A DNA stretch of 64,000 nt from Cacajao melanocephalus (GCA_963573385.1 CAUYLG010075597.1:1-64000); one strand, 5' to 3'. Shown: positions 1 through 15,941, counted from the first letter of the stretch. Made by a program: numbers and translations. Notes: a model not told the origin generated them from the sequence alone.

Positions 1-99
1 TTTTTTTTTTTTTTTATATTTTCTGTTGGTTTAACTTTTTTTTCCTTTGTGTTGTGTTAAATTTTATATGTGGTTGTTGTGGGTCGGTTTGGTGAAAGA

Positions 100-382
100 A
101 GAATGGAGGAAAGGATGGAAGGGAGGCTGGGAGGGAGGATAGGTAGGAGGGAGAGAGGGAAAGTTGGAAAGATAAGTAAAAGTAAGAAAGAGAGAGAGAG
201 AGAAAGAAGGAAAGAAAGAAAGAAAAGGAAAAGAAAGAAAAGATAGAGAAAAAGAAAGAGGAAGGAAGGGAGGGAGGGAGGGAAGGAAGGAAAAGAAAGA
301 AGGAAAAGGAAAGAAAGAAAAGAAAGACAGGAAAGAAAGGGTGGGAGGGAGGGAGGGAAGGAAGGAAGGAAGGAAGGATTTG
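100..382 (+). repeat. Polypurine (GGAA/GAAA)n tract
   Basis: This stretch of about 280 bases is almost wholly A and G on the + strand, built from GGAA, GAAA and GGGA units with a (GA)n core near 190-205. The open frames on either strand here are low-complexity artefacts (poly Ser/Pro/Phe/Leu). It is microsatellite-like DNA, and long homopurine mirror-like tracts of this kind can form triplexes. Confidence 0.95.
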
Positions 383-731
383 GAGGGTAGAAAGTATAAA
401 TCATCCCATACATTGATTTCCACTATGCTTATGTCCATGAATGCTGGACTTAACAGAGCCCAGCCTGCTGTCATCCTTGACCAGTGGCCTGGCTGCTGCG
501 AGGTGCCCTCCCACACACAGGTAATGGCAGTTCAAGGTCATCCTCTTCTGGGTAGAGCCTTCCCAGCCCAGCTCTGCCCAGAGTCAGTTCCCCATTCTCT
601 GGATTCAAAAACCTGTCATTCCCAAGTTCATCATGCCCTGTTCAGAACATAGCCTGTGTCATTGCCTTCCATCATTGTGAAATTCATAGTGCTATTTAAC
701 TTCTATTCTTCCTTCTAAAATATTCTCGAGA
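383..731. other. Non-repetitive intergenic sequence
   Basis: I see no coding signature or recognisable repeat. The 103-codon frame at 341-652 begins inside the polypurine tract and has no family resemblance. Confidence 0.5.
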
Positions 732-1024
732 GTCTGGGCACAGTGGCTCACACCTGTAATCCTAGCACTTCGGGAGCCCAAGGAAGGAGGATCGCCTGAG
801 TCCGGGAGTTGAAGACCAGCCTGAGCAACAGGGCGAGACCCTGTCTCTACAAAAAATTTTAAAAATAGCTGGGTGTGATGGTACATACGTGTAGTGCCAG
901 CTATTCAGGAGGCTGAGGTGGGAGGCTTACTTGAGCCCAGGAGATAGAGGCTGCAGTGAGCTGTGATCGCACCCTGGCACTCCAGCCTGGGTGACAGAGT
1001 GAGACCCTGTCTCAAAAATAAAAT
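732..1024 (+). mobile_element. Alu (AluJ-like)
   Basis: Both arms are present, from the Pol III box region near 735 to the right-arm end before 'ctcaaaaataaaa'. CpGs are largely decayed, which suggests an old J-type copy. Confidence 0.93.
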
Positions 1025-1579
1025 ATAAGAATATAAACTTGAGGTGGAGACCATAGTCCTTCCCTTCACCTCCAGAATTCAGTCCTAATTTCAGTAAAGT
1101 TACCTATTAAATCATTACTACTTTAACAGAGAGATATATTACCTTCCTGCAGAAGATGCACTTATCAGCTCATGGAGTGGAAACTTGTGTATCATAAGTT
1201 CCAGATCATTCAGAGCTGAGACTATGGGACAGCAACATTCCAGGAGATAGAGACATGGGAACAGGGGTGGAGTCCTGGAGACAGCCTCAGGGCTACTGAG
1301 GCTCAGAGTGGCGACGATGGAACTGGGAGTCATATCCTTCCTGTTCCAGTTAAATCTCTTCTTTCAAATATCTGTACAACATTACTATCTCACTTGGACT
1401 CTACTGAAAGTAATCGTGTTGCCTCCTGATATCACAATAAAAGCCCTTTCTGATACAATAAAAGTTCAGTGGAGAAATCCTGAGCAATTCTCATTTGGAC
1501 CATGGGAATCAGCATGGGTGGGCGTCCATGAGTCTCTTCCACCAGGTAATGTCTTAGTGAGAATGAGGCAGAATGGGTA
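1025..1579. other. Unassigned intergenic sequence
   Basis: No repeat family recognised. The 90-codon frame at 1308-1580 has no recognisable domain and is judged fortuitous. Confidence 0.4.
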
Positions 1580-1591
1580 GTAACCATGTCC

Positions 1592-2760
<1,169 letters not shown>

Positions 2761-3364
2761 GGAAGACTTCACTCTTTCATCCACTAAATATGTACTGAGC
2801 CATTCCCATGGGCCAGACATGGTGCTAGACATTGTTTGGGGAAGCAGAGGGTGGGCAGTGGGTGGGAAGGAGGAAGGATAGACAGGTGAATCCAAGCACC
2901 AGCCTGCCCTGCAGGTGTTTTGTGTAAGGAACAGGGGAATGAAGTTAAGGCATCATTAACTCCAATACAATAGGGAGTGATGGGGGCCTGAGGCATTCAG
3001 AGAAATTTCTTGGAAACACAGAGAAAGTACTACAGGAACTGAAATACAGAAACATTAGTTGGCTCCCTCCCTCTCAGACTCTCTGCCAGGAAAGGATAGA
3101 AACTAGCGAATGTCCTGGAACCAGGTTCAGTGTCTACTTAGGGTCCCTCAGACATTGTATTCATTTGTTTAAATACACTATTCATTTACATTGTTTGGAT
3201 ATATTGTGTTTATTTTTATTGCGTTTGACACATTGTACTTATTGATTCAAAGGTTATGGTAAGTAGATGATGTGGACTGATCATGTAAAAATTGCTGTAA
3301 TCACGAAAAAGAAAATGACTTGAAGTGGCTGCAAATGTGCCAATGCTCAAATGGCTTCAGTGGC
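2761..3364. other. Unassigned, partly AT-rich
   Basis: 2,785-2,830 resembles an L2/MIR-like core (…gccagacatggtgctag…). 3,150-3,290 is AT-rich without a recognised family. No gene is supported. Confidence 0.35.
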
Positions 3365-3681
<317 letters not shown>

Positions 3682-3764
3682 TAAGGACTTTGGCTCAGGC
3701 AGCCACTAAACAAGGACTGAGCTGGGTGATGGACAAGCCCGAGAGAGCCCACTGCTGCTCCGGG

Positions 3765-3930
3765 TGCAGCCTCAGGAAGAACACTGACTCAGATCCTCAC
3801 CAGCTGTGTGATCTGTGCAAACTGCTCGACCTCTCGTGCCTCAGTTTCCTTAACCACTTATAGTCGTTGTGAGAATCAAGTAAGCTACTGTGTAAATGTA
3901 GAGAGCCATGTGTTAGCTAGCATCATCATC
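3765..3930 (-). repeat. MIR-type SINE with (ATC)n run
   Basis: The 'cctcagtttcctt' core in the setting 'gtgtgatctgtgcaaactgctcgacc' is typical of MIR in reverse orientation. A short (ATC)n run follows at about 3909-3927. Confidence 0.7.
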
Positions 3931-4503
3931 ATCATCAGGACCTACTGATGGCCCCCTAGCAGGAAGGATGGCGGGCAGGGAAAAGAGGAGAGGGTCTAGA
4001 AGCAGCCAGTTTGACTGCTGAGTTCAAGCTGATTTTAAAATGAGAAGTGGGAAGTAATTTCCTATCATTCCAAACAAGAGGTTTGTAAGATGATTCTTTT
4101 TTATCTCAGACAGAGCAAAGTCGGGAGAGCCACTGGTTTTGGTCTTCAGAGAACAGGGTGGGGCTGCGTAGGAGTGGGAAGAGGATGCTGAGGGATAGGC
4201 TTCTCTGCGCTCTTCAGTCATCCTCTAAGCCCAGGATAAACAGGCCTACCGGGGACTTCCTGTCCTCAATGCCCTCTACAGCCTGTGGCTAACCCAGCAC
4301 CTCCAAGCTCAGCTAACTAGATCCGGCTTCAAAAGAGGGAGAACTGATTAGATTTTTCTGACAGACCATGTGAGTTCTGATTGGCTAAGATTGGAAAGCA
4401 GTGGAAAGACAGGAAAAAAAAGTGGGGAAATGTGGTGGTGGTGTGAATGAGAGAAAACAGGTTTAAAACCATAGTGGGGTCAGAAAGAAAATAAAAATTA
4501 TCA
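3931..4503. other. Unassigned intergenic sequence
   Basis: No gene or clear repeat is recognised. The open frames here are short and without family resemblance. Confidence 0.4.
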
Positions 4504-4920
<417 letters not shown>

Positions 4921-5440
4921 TAAAGACTTTGCCAAGCACCTAATTTGTAATAATAAAATATTTTTTTAAAAGCCGTAATATCAAGAGACCCTATAAGATA
5001 AAATACATTTCACAAGTAACCCTCAAAATAATTAAAGACAAGATAAACTAGTTTCAAAAACACCTTCAACTAAATTTTTTCAAAGGTATAATGCTACACT
5101 ATGTGTGAGTTCAATAATTTTTGAAATTGTGACTTTCAAATGAAACCCTTCAGGCATGGAAAAATATAAACAAGTGCAGAGAAATAAGCCAGGTACAAAA
5201 GAACAAATACTGTAAAATTCCACAAATATCAATAACAGGCAAATTCATAGAGACAAAAAGTCTAATAGAGGTGCCAGGGCTGCAGAGAGGGGGATGGCAG
5301 TTGCTTAATGGGTGCAGAGTTTCTCTCTGAGATAATGAAGTTCTGGGAATGGACAGTATTGAGAGTGACACAACATCATGAATTTATTTCATGCCACTGA
5401 ATTGTATTCTTATACTTAATACACTTAAATATGGTGTCTG
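4921..5440 (+). mobile_element. L1 3' end fragment (old L1M-type)
   Basis: From about 5130 the sequence follows the 3'UTR pattern of old L1 elements (tcatagagacaaaaagt…ggtgccagggctgc…gaatttatttcatgccactgaattgtat). The upstream AT-rich part is probably the same element. Confidence 0.7.
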
Positions 5441-5512
5441 GACAGGGCTGCCAATTCATTCCATGAAGCCAGTGTCACCCTGTTACCAAAATCACACAAA
5501 AACATCACAAGA

Positions 5513-5830
5513 AAGCACGGTATGGTGGTTCACGCCTGCAATCCCAGCACTTTGGGAGGCCGAAGCAGGCAGATCACTAGGTCAGGAGTTTGAGACCAGC
5601 CTGGCCAAGATGGCGAAACCCCATCTCTACTAAAAATACAGAAATTATTATGTATTTTTCTGTATGGTGGGTGGGCGTGGTGGCAAGCCCCTGTAGTCCC
5701 AGCTACTTGAGAGGTTGAGGTAGGAGAATTGCTTGAACCCGATTTTCCTACCTCAAGGTGGAGGTTGCAGTGAGCCGAGATCACGCCATTGCACTTCAAC
5801 CTGGGCGACAGAGTAAGACTCCAACTCAAA
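5513..5830 (+). mobile_element. Alu with two inverted-copy insertions, inside the L1
   Basis: Two-arm Alu inserted in the L1 ORF2. Between its arms (5636-5665) and in the right arm (5715-5756) it carries extra bases that are reverse complements of adjacent Alu sequence (see findings). It ends in a (CA)n run. Confidence 0.93.
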
Positions 5831-5851
5831 CACACACACACACACACACAT
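5829..5851 (+). repeat. (CA)n microsatellite in Alu tail
   Basis: About 11 CA units in place of the A-tail of the preceding Alu. Confidence 0.95.
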
Positions 5852-6488
5852 CTCAAGAAAACAAAACTAAAGACCAATATCTCTTTCAAATATACCATAA
5901 AAATCCTCAATAAAATATTAGCAAACTAAATCCAGAAACATATAAAGGGGATTATATGCCATGACCAAATGGGGATTTATCCCAAGAATCAAATGAGATT
6001 CTTGTCCCAGGAGTGCAAGTTTGATTTAGCACCCAAAAATTAATATAATGTACCATATCAATAGAATAAAGAACAAAAATCAGACGATCATCTCAAGAGA
6101 TACAGAAAAGGCATTGGACAAAATCCAAAACCCTTTCATAAAAACATTCAGCAAGCAAGGAATAGAAGGGAACTTCCTTAGCTTGATAATACATGAAACC
6201 CACAGTTATATTCTACTTGATGATGAGAGGCTGAATGCTTTTCCCCTAAGATCAAGAACAAGGATATCCATTCTCGTTACTTTCATTCAACACATTACTG
6301 GAGATTGTAGCCAGGGCTATTAGGTAATAAAAAGAAATAAAAGGCAACCAGATTAGAAATAAAGGAGTAAAGCTATTTTTATTCATGGATGATACGACCC
6401 TGTATATAGAAAATCCTAAGAAACCCACAAAAACTATTAGAAGCAATTAAAGAGGTTTAGTAAATTATGGGATACACGACCAATATCA

Positions 6489-6899
<411 letters not shown>

Positions 6900-7197
6900 T
6901 TAATAAGAGAAATACAAGACTTGTACACTGAAATTCCCACAATTTCCACAACATGCAGGAATATATATTTATCTCCAAGAGAATTGAAAATATATGTACA
7001 CAAAAACTTACACAAGTGTCTAGCTGACCTGGACACATGCACACACACAAATCAAACAAAAAAAACTTACACAAGTCTTCATAGCAGCATTATTCGTAAT
7101 AGCCCAAAAGTGGAAACAGTGCAAATGCCCATCAACCGATGAATTGATAACTATAAACAAAATGTGTTATATCCATGTAATGGAATATTATTCAGCC

Positions 7198-7547
7198 TGT
7201 ATTAGTCTGTTCTCACACTGCTAATAATGATATACCTGAGACTGGGTAATTTATCAAGGAAAGAGGTTTAATGGACTCACAGTTCCACATGGCTGGAGAG
7301 GCCTCATAATCATGGTAGAAGAGCTGGGACGTCTCACCTGACAGCAGGCAAAAAGGAGCTTGTGCAGCGGAACTGCTCTTTATAAAACCATCAGATGTCA
7401 CGAGACTTACTATCACGAGAACAGCACAGGAAAGACCCACCCCCATGATTCAATGACCTCCCACAGGGCCCCTCCCATGACACGTGGGAATTGTGGGAGC
7501 TACAATTCAAGGTGAGATTTGGGTGGAGACGCAGCTGAACCATATCA
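7198..7547 (-). mobile_element. Solo THE1/MST-type MaLR LTR
   Basis: A 350-bp LTR in minus orientation. It begins (as read on +) tgtattagtctgttctcac and ends gaaccatatca, the reverse of the TGATATGGTT start typical of THE1/MST LTRs. It is flanked by a perfect 5-bp duplication CAGCC (7193-7197 and 7548-7552) and splits an L1 3'UTR that continues on both sides. Confidence 0.95.
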
Positions 7548-8035
7548 CAGCCATAAAAAGAAACGAAGTTCTGATGCGTGCTATAACATGGGTGTATCTC
7601 CAAAATATTATGCAAAATGAAAGAGGCCTGTCACAAAAGACTACACATTGTACGATTCCTTTTATATGAAATGTCCAGAATAGGGAGGCCTATAGAGGCA
7701 GACGTAGATTAGTGATTTCCAACAGCTGAGGGGAGGGCGGAATGAGGCGTGACTGCTAACGGGTACAGGATTTCTTTCTAGGGTGAAGAAAATGTTATAA
7801 AATTGAATGTGAGGATGGCTACACAGCTCCCTGAGGATGCTAAAAACCACTGACTTATACAATTTAAGTTATTGGATTTTCTTATGTGTGAATTGTATCT
7901 CAATAAAACTATTTCTAAATTTTTGAAATGAAAAATTAAATTTTAGGTGGTCTGGAAAGCACAATGATGTGTTTCTTCTCCTACTCAGGTGGCAATGCAA
8001 GGGGATGGTTAGATTTGACCATCCTTCCTTCCACT

Positions 8036-9121
<1,086 letters not shown>

Positions 9122-9413
9122 GGCTGGCTGGCTCACACCCGTAATCCCAGCATTTTGGGAGGCTGAGGCGGGTGGAGAATGAGGTCAAGAGATTGAGACC
9201 ATCCTGGCCAACCTAGTGAAACGCCATCTCCACTAAAATACAAAAATTAGCGGGGCATGGTGGTGCGTGCCTGTAATCCCAGCTACTCGGGAGGCTGAGG
9301 CAGGAGAATTGCTTGAACCCAGGAGGCAGAGTTGCAGTGAGCCAAGATCACACCACTGCACTCCAGCCTGGGCAACAGAGTGAAACTCCATCTCTCACAC
9401 CCACACACACACA
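9122..9413 (+). mobile_element. Alu with CA-rich tail
   Basis: Two arms. The tail is 'ctctcacacccacacacacacag' instead of oligo-A, a degraded A-tail turned microsatellite. Confidence 0.95.
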
Positions 9414-10014
9414 GATTGCTCTCCAAGACATTCGCTAAAATTCCTGGACAATGGTGACAGTAATGATTTAAAGGAGTAACCTGGGAATTTCAATGAAAGT
9501 GAGACCCAAGAACATTCCTCCTCCACCCTTAACCCGCCACCCTCAACCCAAGTTCCAGTCAAAGAGTCTGGGTGGTGGTGTGCTTGTAAACGTTTAACAA
9601 CTGGCTCTTTGTGGAAGAAGACCTGATTCAAAGAGCTTGTCTGTTTCCATGGTGTAACTACTCCCACAACGACCAATCAAACTACCAGCTTGAAAAAACT
9701 GAATGAAGCGTTGTGGGGAGCAACATGTACCCTCAGTTCTCCCCAGCCAGCATGAGCTGGCCCCTGCACACTCCTGAGTCTTAAAGAGACGATACTGAAA
9801 CACAAGTGTAAATTAGTAGCAGAAACCCAATTAATCATATAGCCTATTGGAAGGAATTCTATGCACACAAAAGGGAAGGTGATCATGGGAAAAAAAAAAG
9901 AGGAAGGGGGAAAAACAAAGAGCCAAGTCCCCAGTGGCTGTGTGGGCACTGTCCAGGAAGAGGGTGCCCTGCTCCGGGACTCAAGCTGCCCCTCACAGAG
10001 GAGCCAGCCTTTAT
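9414..10014. other. Unassigned intergenic sequence
   Basis: No recognised family. 9,400-9,950 has several short open frames on both strands without similarity to known proteins. Confidence 0.4.
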
Positions 10015-10225
10015 GTCAGGCTGGCTGCATCAGACTGGAAACCTCCAACTCTTTTTTTTTTTTTTTTTTTTTTTAGCAATTATACCTTCCTGCAGCCTCA
10101 AACTCTAACTCTACCCCTATAATCTGATTCCCTACTCATCAAGTAACTTTCTGATTAGAACTTGATTTCCCTTGAAGAGTGGGTTTATCTGTCCAGAGAG
10201 GAGAAGGCGTAGTCTACCGTTCAAG
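10015..10225 (+). repeat. Copy A of an inverted dispersed repeat
   Basis: From 'gtcaggctggctgcatcagactgg' to 'tcaag' this stretch closely matches the reverse complement of 16,310-16,483 across about 170 bases. A T-run at about 10,052-10,075 is inserted in this copy. I do not recognise the family. Confidence 0.85.
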
Positions 10226-10254
10226 TATTTTACTCCAGTTTCACGGCTCATTAG

Positions 10255-10567
<313 letters not shown>

Positions 10568-10871
10568 TGCTCATTCATTGTTAATGATACACTGGAATTC
10601 TAAAACTAGTTACCATTCACAATCTTTCATCCTGTCCTGACTGCTTTGATGGCAGTCACCTGCAGCACTCTCCGCAGCATTTTGAGAGAGCAAAAAGCTC
10701 TGGGCAGCACTTCTGCTCTGGCTCTGAACTCCATGCACAAATAAGCAAATACCCTGAAGAGAACAATGGTGATAGCCTGGCTGTCTCATTTGGTCACTAA
10801 TGCCTTCAAACAGGTGTTTTGGGAATATCATTCAGCTTTTGTGATGGCTCTCAGTAGGAAAGTTCGTCTAT

Positions 10872-11048
<177 letters not shown>

Positions 11049-11050
11049 TA

Positions 11051-12645
11051 GTCTCAGGTACTTGTCATAGCCAGAACTCCCTGAAAATATCCTTCTCCAT
11101 ACCTGAAGTTTTCTCATATTTCAAGGTTTAGTTCAAATGACACTTGTCACAATTTTCTCTGCCCAGGAAGAACTGCTTCCTGAAAAACAGCCTATGATAG
11201 CTACATTTTTGCATTGCCTGAGGGAGTAAAAGGAAACTGCCATAATGCGTTAAGACTTCTTCCAGCTGTGGGACGTTTTCTATTAAAATCCATGGGGAAC
11301 GGGAAGAGGGAGGGGAAGCCTAGCAACGAGACCTGCCTTCAAAGTCAAGGTCCAAAAAATGGGGTGACCTCTGCCTTCCTGACATTTAACTGCTTGAAAT
11401 TAGACTGTGACCCGTATCATTGCTGCCAGATGCCACAGGACACCGTGCTTCCCAACAGACATGGGGTACATTAATTAAGACAGAAAGTGCTGTGCATTAA
11501 AAGACAGCTCCAGGGTGCTTCCCACATGCAGATGCTCCGAGGAGGCAGAAGAAACGATACCCAGGGATCAGAAGCGCAGCTGAGGAGCGGCTTTGTTAAA
11601 GACCATCATTTGGATTAGTGGATGGTAACAGCCTGACCACAGCTCTCACCACTGGCTCCACTGATGAACGTGTTATTGTGAAAACTGCTATGCTTGCAAG
11701 AGGTCTAAATGGTCTTAGATTTTCAGAAATAACATAAAGATGGGACAAAATCAAAACCCTGCTGGGCCTTTAAAAAAAAAAAAAAGAAAAAGAAAAAGAA
11801 AAAAGAGAGAAAGAAACCCTCGAAGCATAAGAATCATTTTTTAGACATCTTAGAACAATTGGCAACTGGAAACCTTTTGCTTGAAATCCTTGGCTCTGAC
11901 AAAGGCAATGAGCAGCTTTAAAGGATTCCAGAAATGAAAAGGCTGCTGGGATCATTTCCATTCATTCTGATCTCATTCTTTACTATTTTATACACTCTCA
12001 TTTGGCAACTTTTTAGCTGTCCTTTGTAGGTTTGTGAAAATGATTTGCAAAGCCTTGGAAACAGCTCCTCTCCAACTCCTCATTCCCTAAGTAATTCTGT
12101 GGCCGGTTGTTCACGGGGCCCCTGAGTTTCCTCATCATCTCTGGGGGTTCTATGCACTGCACATGGAAGGGAGGCGCACAGGAAGCTCTTGCTCTCTGTA
12201 AACGAGTGTCTTTGCCATAGGAGCAATGAACTAAAGGCTGGCTGTGCTTTCCAGAAGAATGATGCAGTGAAATGCCAAAGGCTGCTGGGACTTTCCACAC
12301 TGACAGCATTCTCTTCACTACTTAAAGGAACGAGGGAGGGTGACTATTCCTGGAAGTAACCAGGAGTGATGATTAGCCGTTCCCTTAAGGATAACAAGGC
12401 ATGTCAATTGCCCCTCACCCTCCCGCCACATCACGCTGGGCTTTGCAGCAGTGCCTTCCTGCCTGGCCAGTGAGCCTGGTGTGGTCAGCAGACTGTTCAG
12501 GCCGAAGACAACAGGCAAAAGGCAGCTTAGCTTCTCTGAGGCCGTGAAACTGACTTTATCCCCTTCATTCAGACAAGGGGTGCTGGGTTACTTGAGAGAG
12601 CCGTCATATTGATCAATAACATAATGACAGAGACTTCCACAGAAT
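11051..12645. other. Mostly unique intergenic sequence
   Basis: No gene recognised. An A-rich (AAAAAG)n run sits at about 11,771-11,815. Open frames on the minus strand around 12,013-12,518 (101 and 66 codons) have no recognisable domain. Low CpG content gives no promoter signal. Confidence 0.4.
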
Positions 12646-12650
12646 ATCTT

Positions 12651-13311
12651 TGATGTGGTTGGGCTCTGTGTCCCCACCCAAATCTCATCTTGAATTGTAC
12701 TCCCACAATTCCCACGTGTTGTGGGAGGGACCTGCTGGGAGATAATTGAATCATGCAGGTAGGTCTTTCCAGTGCTGTTCTTGTGATAGTGAATAAATCT
12801 CATGGCCAGGCGCAGTGGCTCACTCCTGTAATCTGGGCACTTTGGGAGGCCAAGGCAGGCGGATCACTTGAAGTCAGGAGTTTGAGACCAGCCTGGTCAA
12901 CATGGTGGAACCCCGTCTCCACTAACAATACAAAAATTAGCCAGGCATGGTGGCACATGACTGTAATCCCAGCTACTCAGGAGGCTGAGGCAGGAGAATC
13001 GCTTGAAGCTGGGAGGCAGAGATTTGCAGTGAGCCGAGATTGTGCCATTGTGCTCCAGCCTGGGTGACAGAGTGAGACTCTGTCTTAAAAACAAAACAAA
13101 ACAAAACAAAAAACCCTCACGAAATCTGATGGCTTTAGAAGGCAGAGTTTCCCTGCACAGCTCTCTTTGCCTGCTGCCATCCACGGGACTTGCTCCGCCT
13201 TGCCTTCTGCCATGATTGTGAGGCTTCCCCAGCCATATGGAACCTCTTTCTTTTGCAAATTGCTTACTCTCAGGTATGTCTTTATTGGCAGCATGAAAAC
13301 AGATGAATACA
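12651..13311 (+). mobile_element. Solo THE1-type MaLR LTR, split by an Alu
   Basis: Starts tgatgtggttgggctctgtgtc and ends gatgaataca, matching the THE1/MST LTR layout in + orientation. It is flanked by a perfect 5-bp duplication ATCTT (12,646-12,650 and 13,312-13,316). An Alu at 12,804-13,113 interrupts it. Without the Alu it is about 350 bp, the usual LTR length. Confidence 0.95.
12804..13113 (+). mobile_element. Alu inside the THE1 LTR
   Basis: Complete two-arm Alu ending in a (CAAAA)n-type tail. LTR sequence resumes directly afterwards. Confidence 0.96.
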
Positions 13312-13433
13312 ATCTTCTACTGGTTAAATCCATATACAGTTGAGCAATTCCAACAGCATCCCTTTCACACATCCATCTTACAGATCATAAAAAACTTAAG
13401 CAAAATTTCTGATGATCTGTAAAACTTGTTTTA

Positions 13434-13792
13434 GTCAATCTCTGCTATAAGAGTACTAGAGACTGGGTGGCCTACAAAACAAACACTGATTTCTTACAAT
13501 TCTGGAGGCTGGGAAGTCTGAGATCCAGATGCCTACAGATTCAGTATCTGGGGGAGGGGGCCCACTTCCTGGTTTGTAGACAGCCACATTTTTGCTGTGT
13601 CTTCACATAGAGAGGGAGAAAGAGAGAGCCAACTCTCCCATCTCTTGCTAAAAGCACTAATCCCATCCTGATGGCTTCATCTTTCTGACATAATTACTTC
13701 CCAAATGCCCCATATTCTAATGCCATCACATTGGGGATTAAGATTTCAACATATGAATTTGGGATGGACACAAACATTCAGTCCAAAGCACT
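13434..13792 (-). mobile_element. MLT1-type MaLR LTR
   Basis: In minus orientation it shows the typical order 'gactgggtgg…aattctggaggctggg…cttcacatag…gcactaatccc…cacattggggattaag…aacatatgaatttggg…cattcagtccaaag'. Confidence 0.85.
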
Positions 13793-14302
13793 TTCACTCA
13801 ACCAAAGCATGTCCTTTAATATACAAAAAAGAGTCAATAAAAGATGCCTTTACTTTGCCAATTCAGCTCCCCAATCCACCTAAAGCATAGTCAAGTAGTA
13901 AACATCCAATTCTTTATACAGATCTGTGCAAACAAATGAGAGCTCATGATTAAGAGCAGTTATTCACTACACAAAGCATTCCTAAGGAAATTTCCACCCC
14001 TGAAGTGTTTATATTCTAAGTTGGCAAAGGGGAGGAAAAACACTGGTTCTTTTTTTTTCTCTCATTTTCTTGATACATAAATTGCCTGGAAAGGAACGGT
14101 TATTTGTTGGAGGGGATGGTCGTAAAAGAAGGCTCAGAGAAGAAGTATGCCTCTTTGCAGCGAAGAAGATGAAGAAGTTCTGCAAGATGTTTCTAGTCCT
14201 GCAAAATTTGGTCAAGTTATCCTTGACACTCTTCCACTAAAAACACCTAAAATTCTAGATTAAATGTAGAAAGTATTCTCTTAAATGCATGGCTAGGTTT
14301 AT
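13793..14302. other. Unassigned intergenic sequence
   Basis: No repeat or gene recognised, apart from short homopolymers. Confidence 0.4.
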
Positions 14303-14336
14303 GAAAAAAAAAAAAAAAAAAGAGAGAGAGAGAGAG
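14303..14336 (+). repeat. (A)n(GA)n simple repeat
   Basis: Oligo-A followed by about 8 GA units directly before an Alu. Confidence 0.95.
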
Positions 14337-14337
14337 A

Positions 14338-14634
14338 GGCCAGGCGTGGTGCCTCATGCCTGTAATCCCAGCACTTTAGGAGGCCGAGGTGGGTGGATCA
14401 CCTGAGGTCAGGAGTTCGAGACCAGCCTGACCAACATGGTGAAACCGTGTCTCTACTGAAAATACAAAAATTAGCCGGGCGTGGTGGCAGTGTCCTGTAA
14501 TCCCAGCTGCATGGGAGGCTGAGGCAGGAGAATCGCTTGAACCCAGCAGGCAGAAGTTGTAGTGAGCCAAGATCGTGCCACTGTGTTCCAGACAGAGCAA
14601 GACTCTATTTAAAAAAAAGAAAAGAAAAAAAGAA
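14338..14634 (+). mobile_element. Alu
   Basis: Two arms. The right end is shortened (gttccagacagagcaagac) before an A-rich tail. Confidence 0.95.
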
Positions 14635-15200
14635 ATGGAAATTCTAAGATGTCAAAAACAAAGCTAGAGGAGGATTTATGGGAGGAAAGAAAGCCCTGAG
14701 GCCTAAGGCTAGCAGCTGCCTGAGCATATTTTGCCAACCATGGGAAACCAGAGCTTCAGTATTAAGTTGCAAAGCTAGGGTGCACGCAAGATGAGCATTT
14801 CCATCAGAAACCCTGAAAGGGTAAACTAGGAAAAAAAACAGTCCTGTAAAGGCGCTAGTAAGAAAATGAGTCTGTCTCAGTTTCAAGTCTAGGTCAAAGC
14901 GGGAGGGCTCCTCTGGAACTTCTTAACCACAAGTCAGGCCTCAAACAGGTTTGTAGCTTCAATTAACACCACCTCCACGGACAGAAAAACTTCAAACTGA
15001 GTATTTAATCCAAAATAGTCACAGGTTGGTGGTGTCTCCAGGAGCCTGACAATAGCAAACTAAAATCTTCACCCACAAGCAGGTCCTCAAAGAATTCCCA
15101 TTGACAAAGTTTCAAGAGGCTTGAACTTTTAATCAAAAACCACATTCACATGAAGAAACAGGTCTCCATGACTAAGAGCAAACAGATTCAGTATACAGCA
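14635..15200. other. Unassigned intergenic sequence
   Basis: AT-leaning sequence without recognised family. It may include diverged L1. Confidence 0.35.
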
Positions 15201-15935
15201 GACTAGCAAAAGCACCAGATTTTAAAAATTATCAGATACAGAACATAAAGTAAGTATGCCAAACATATTTAAATTTTTAAAAATTTAAAACAAGAGTAAA
15301 AAAATCAAGAAATTATAAAGAAAAAGACCAAGCAAATTTGAAAAATAATTAAAACTTCTAGAAACAAAAGCATAAAACTTGACTCTTAGAAACTCCATGA
15401 AAATGACAAACAGGTGGTTAGAAAAGAATAGCTGAAGAAAGAATTAGTGGACTGGAAGCTAGAACTAAAGAAATTACTCAGAATGCAGTGGAAAGATAGA
15501 GAAAAATCCAAAATATAATGTTAAGAAACAAGGAAAGGGTTCTAGAGGAAATGCCAGAGGAACAGGGGAGAAGTAATAGTTTGAGAATTTCCAAATTTAG
15601 TTTAAAAAACAAATTCTCAGATTGAGGATTCCCAGTGAATTCTAATCTGGATTGTTATGCTACACATGCATAGTTTTGTCTTCCAAACGTACCCATTAGT
15701 TTAAGTCAGGGGAGCAGGAGGCTAGAAGTATTATGGTAGTGAGTCACTCTACACATAGAAGAAAACAGAAGGAATAATGAATAAACAATACTATCCTACA
15801 ATAAAGACTAATTTCAGAACACACAAAGAGAGGTAAAGCTAAAATAGCAACAATAGCACATAAGCTAGAAGGAAAATTATTAGAGTAAAAATATGTCATA
15901 AGGTCCTGGTATTATTTGGAAGGAAAATAATGATA
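15201..15935 (+). mobile_element. HAL1/L1M-like LINE fragment
   Basis: AT-rich A-biased sequence. Wording such as 'aagaattagtggactggaagctagaactaaagaaattactcagaatgcag' matches the ORF1-region pattern of old L1/HAL1 elements. Frames are destroyed. Confidence 0.7.
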
Positions 15936-15941
15936 TATATA

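Noticed and set aside
57..516. Ser/Pro/Phe-rich frames on the minus strand at the window start
   Set aside because: Pure translation of a polypurine microsatellite.
1308..1580. 90-codon + frame with a WSxW-like look
   Set aside because: No recognisable family, no splice or promoter context, and length expected by chance in this AT/GC mix.
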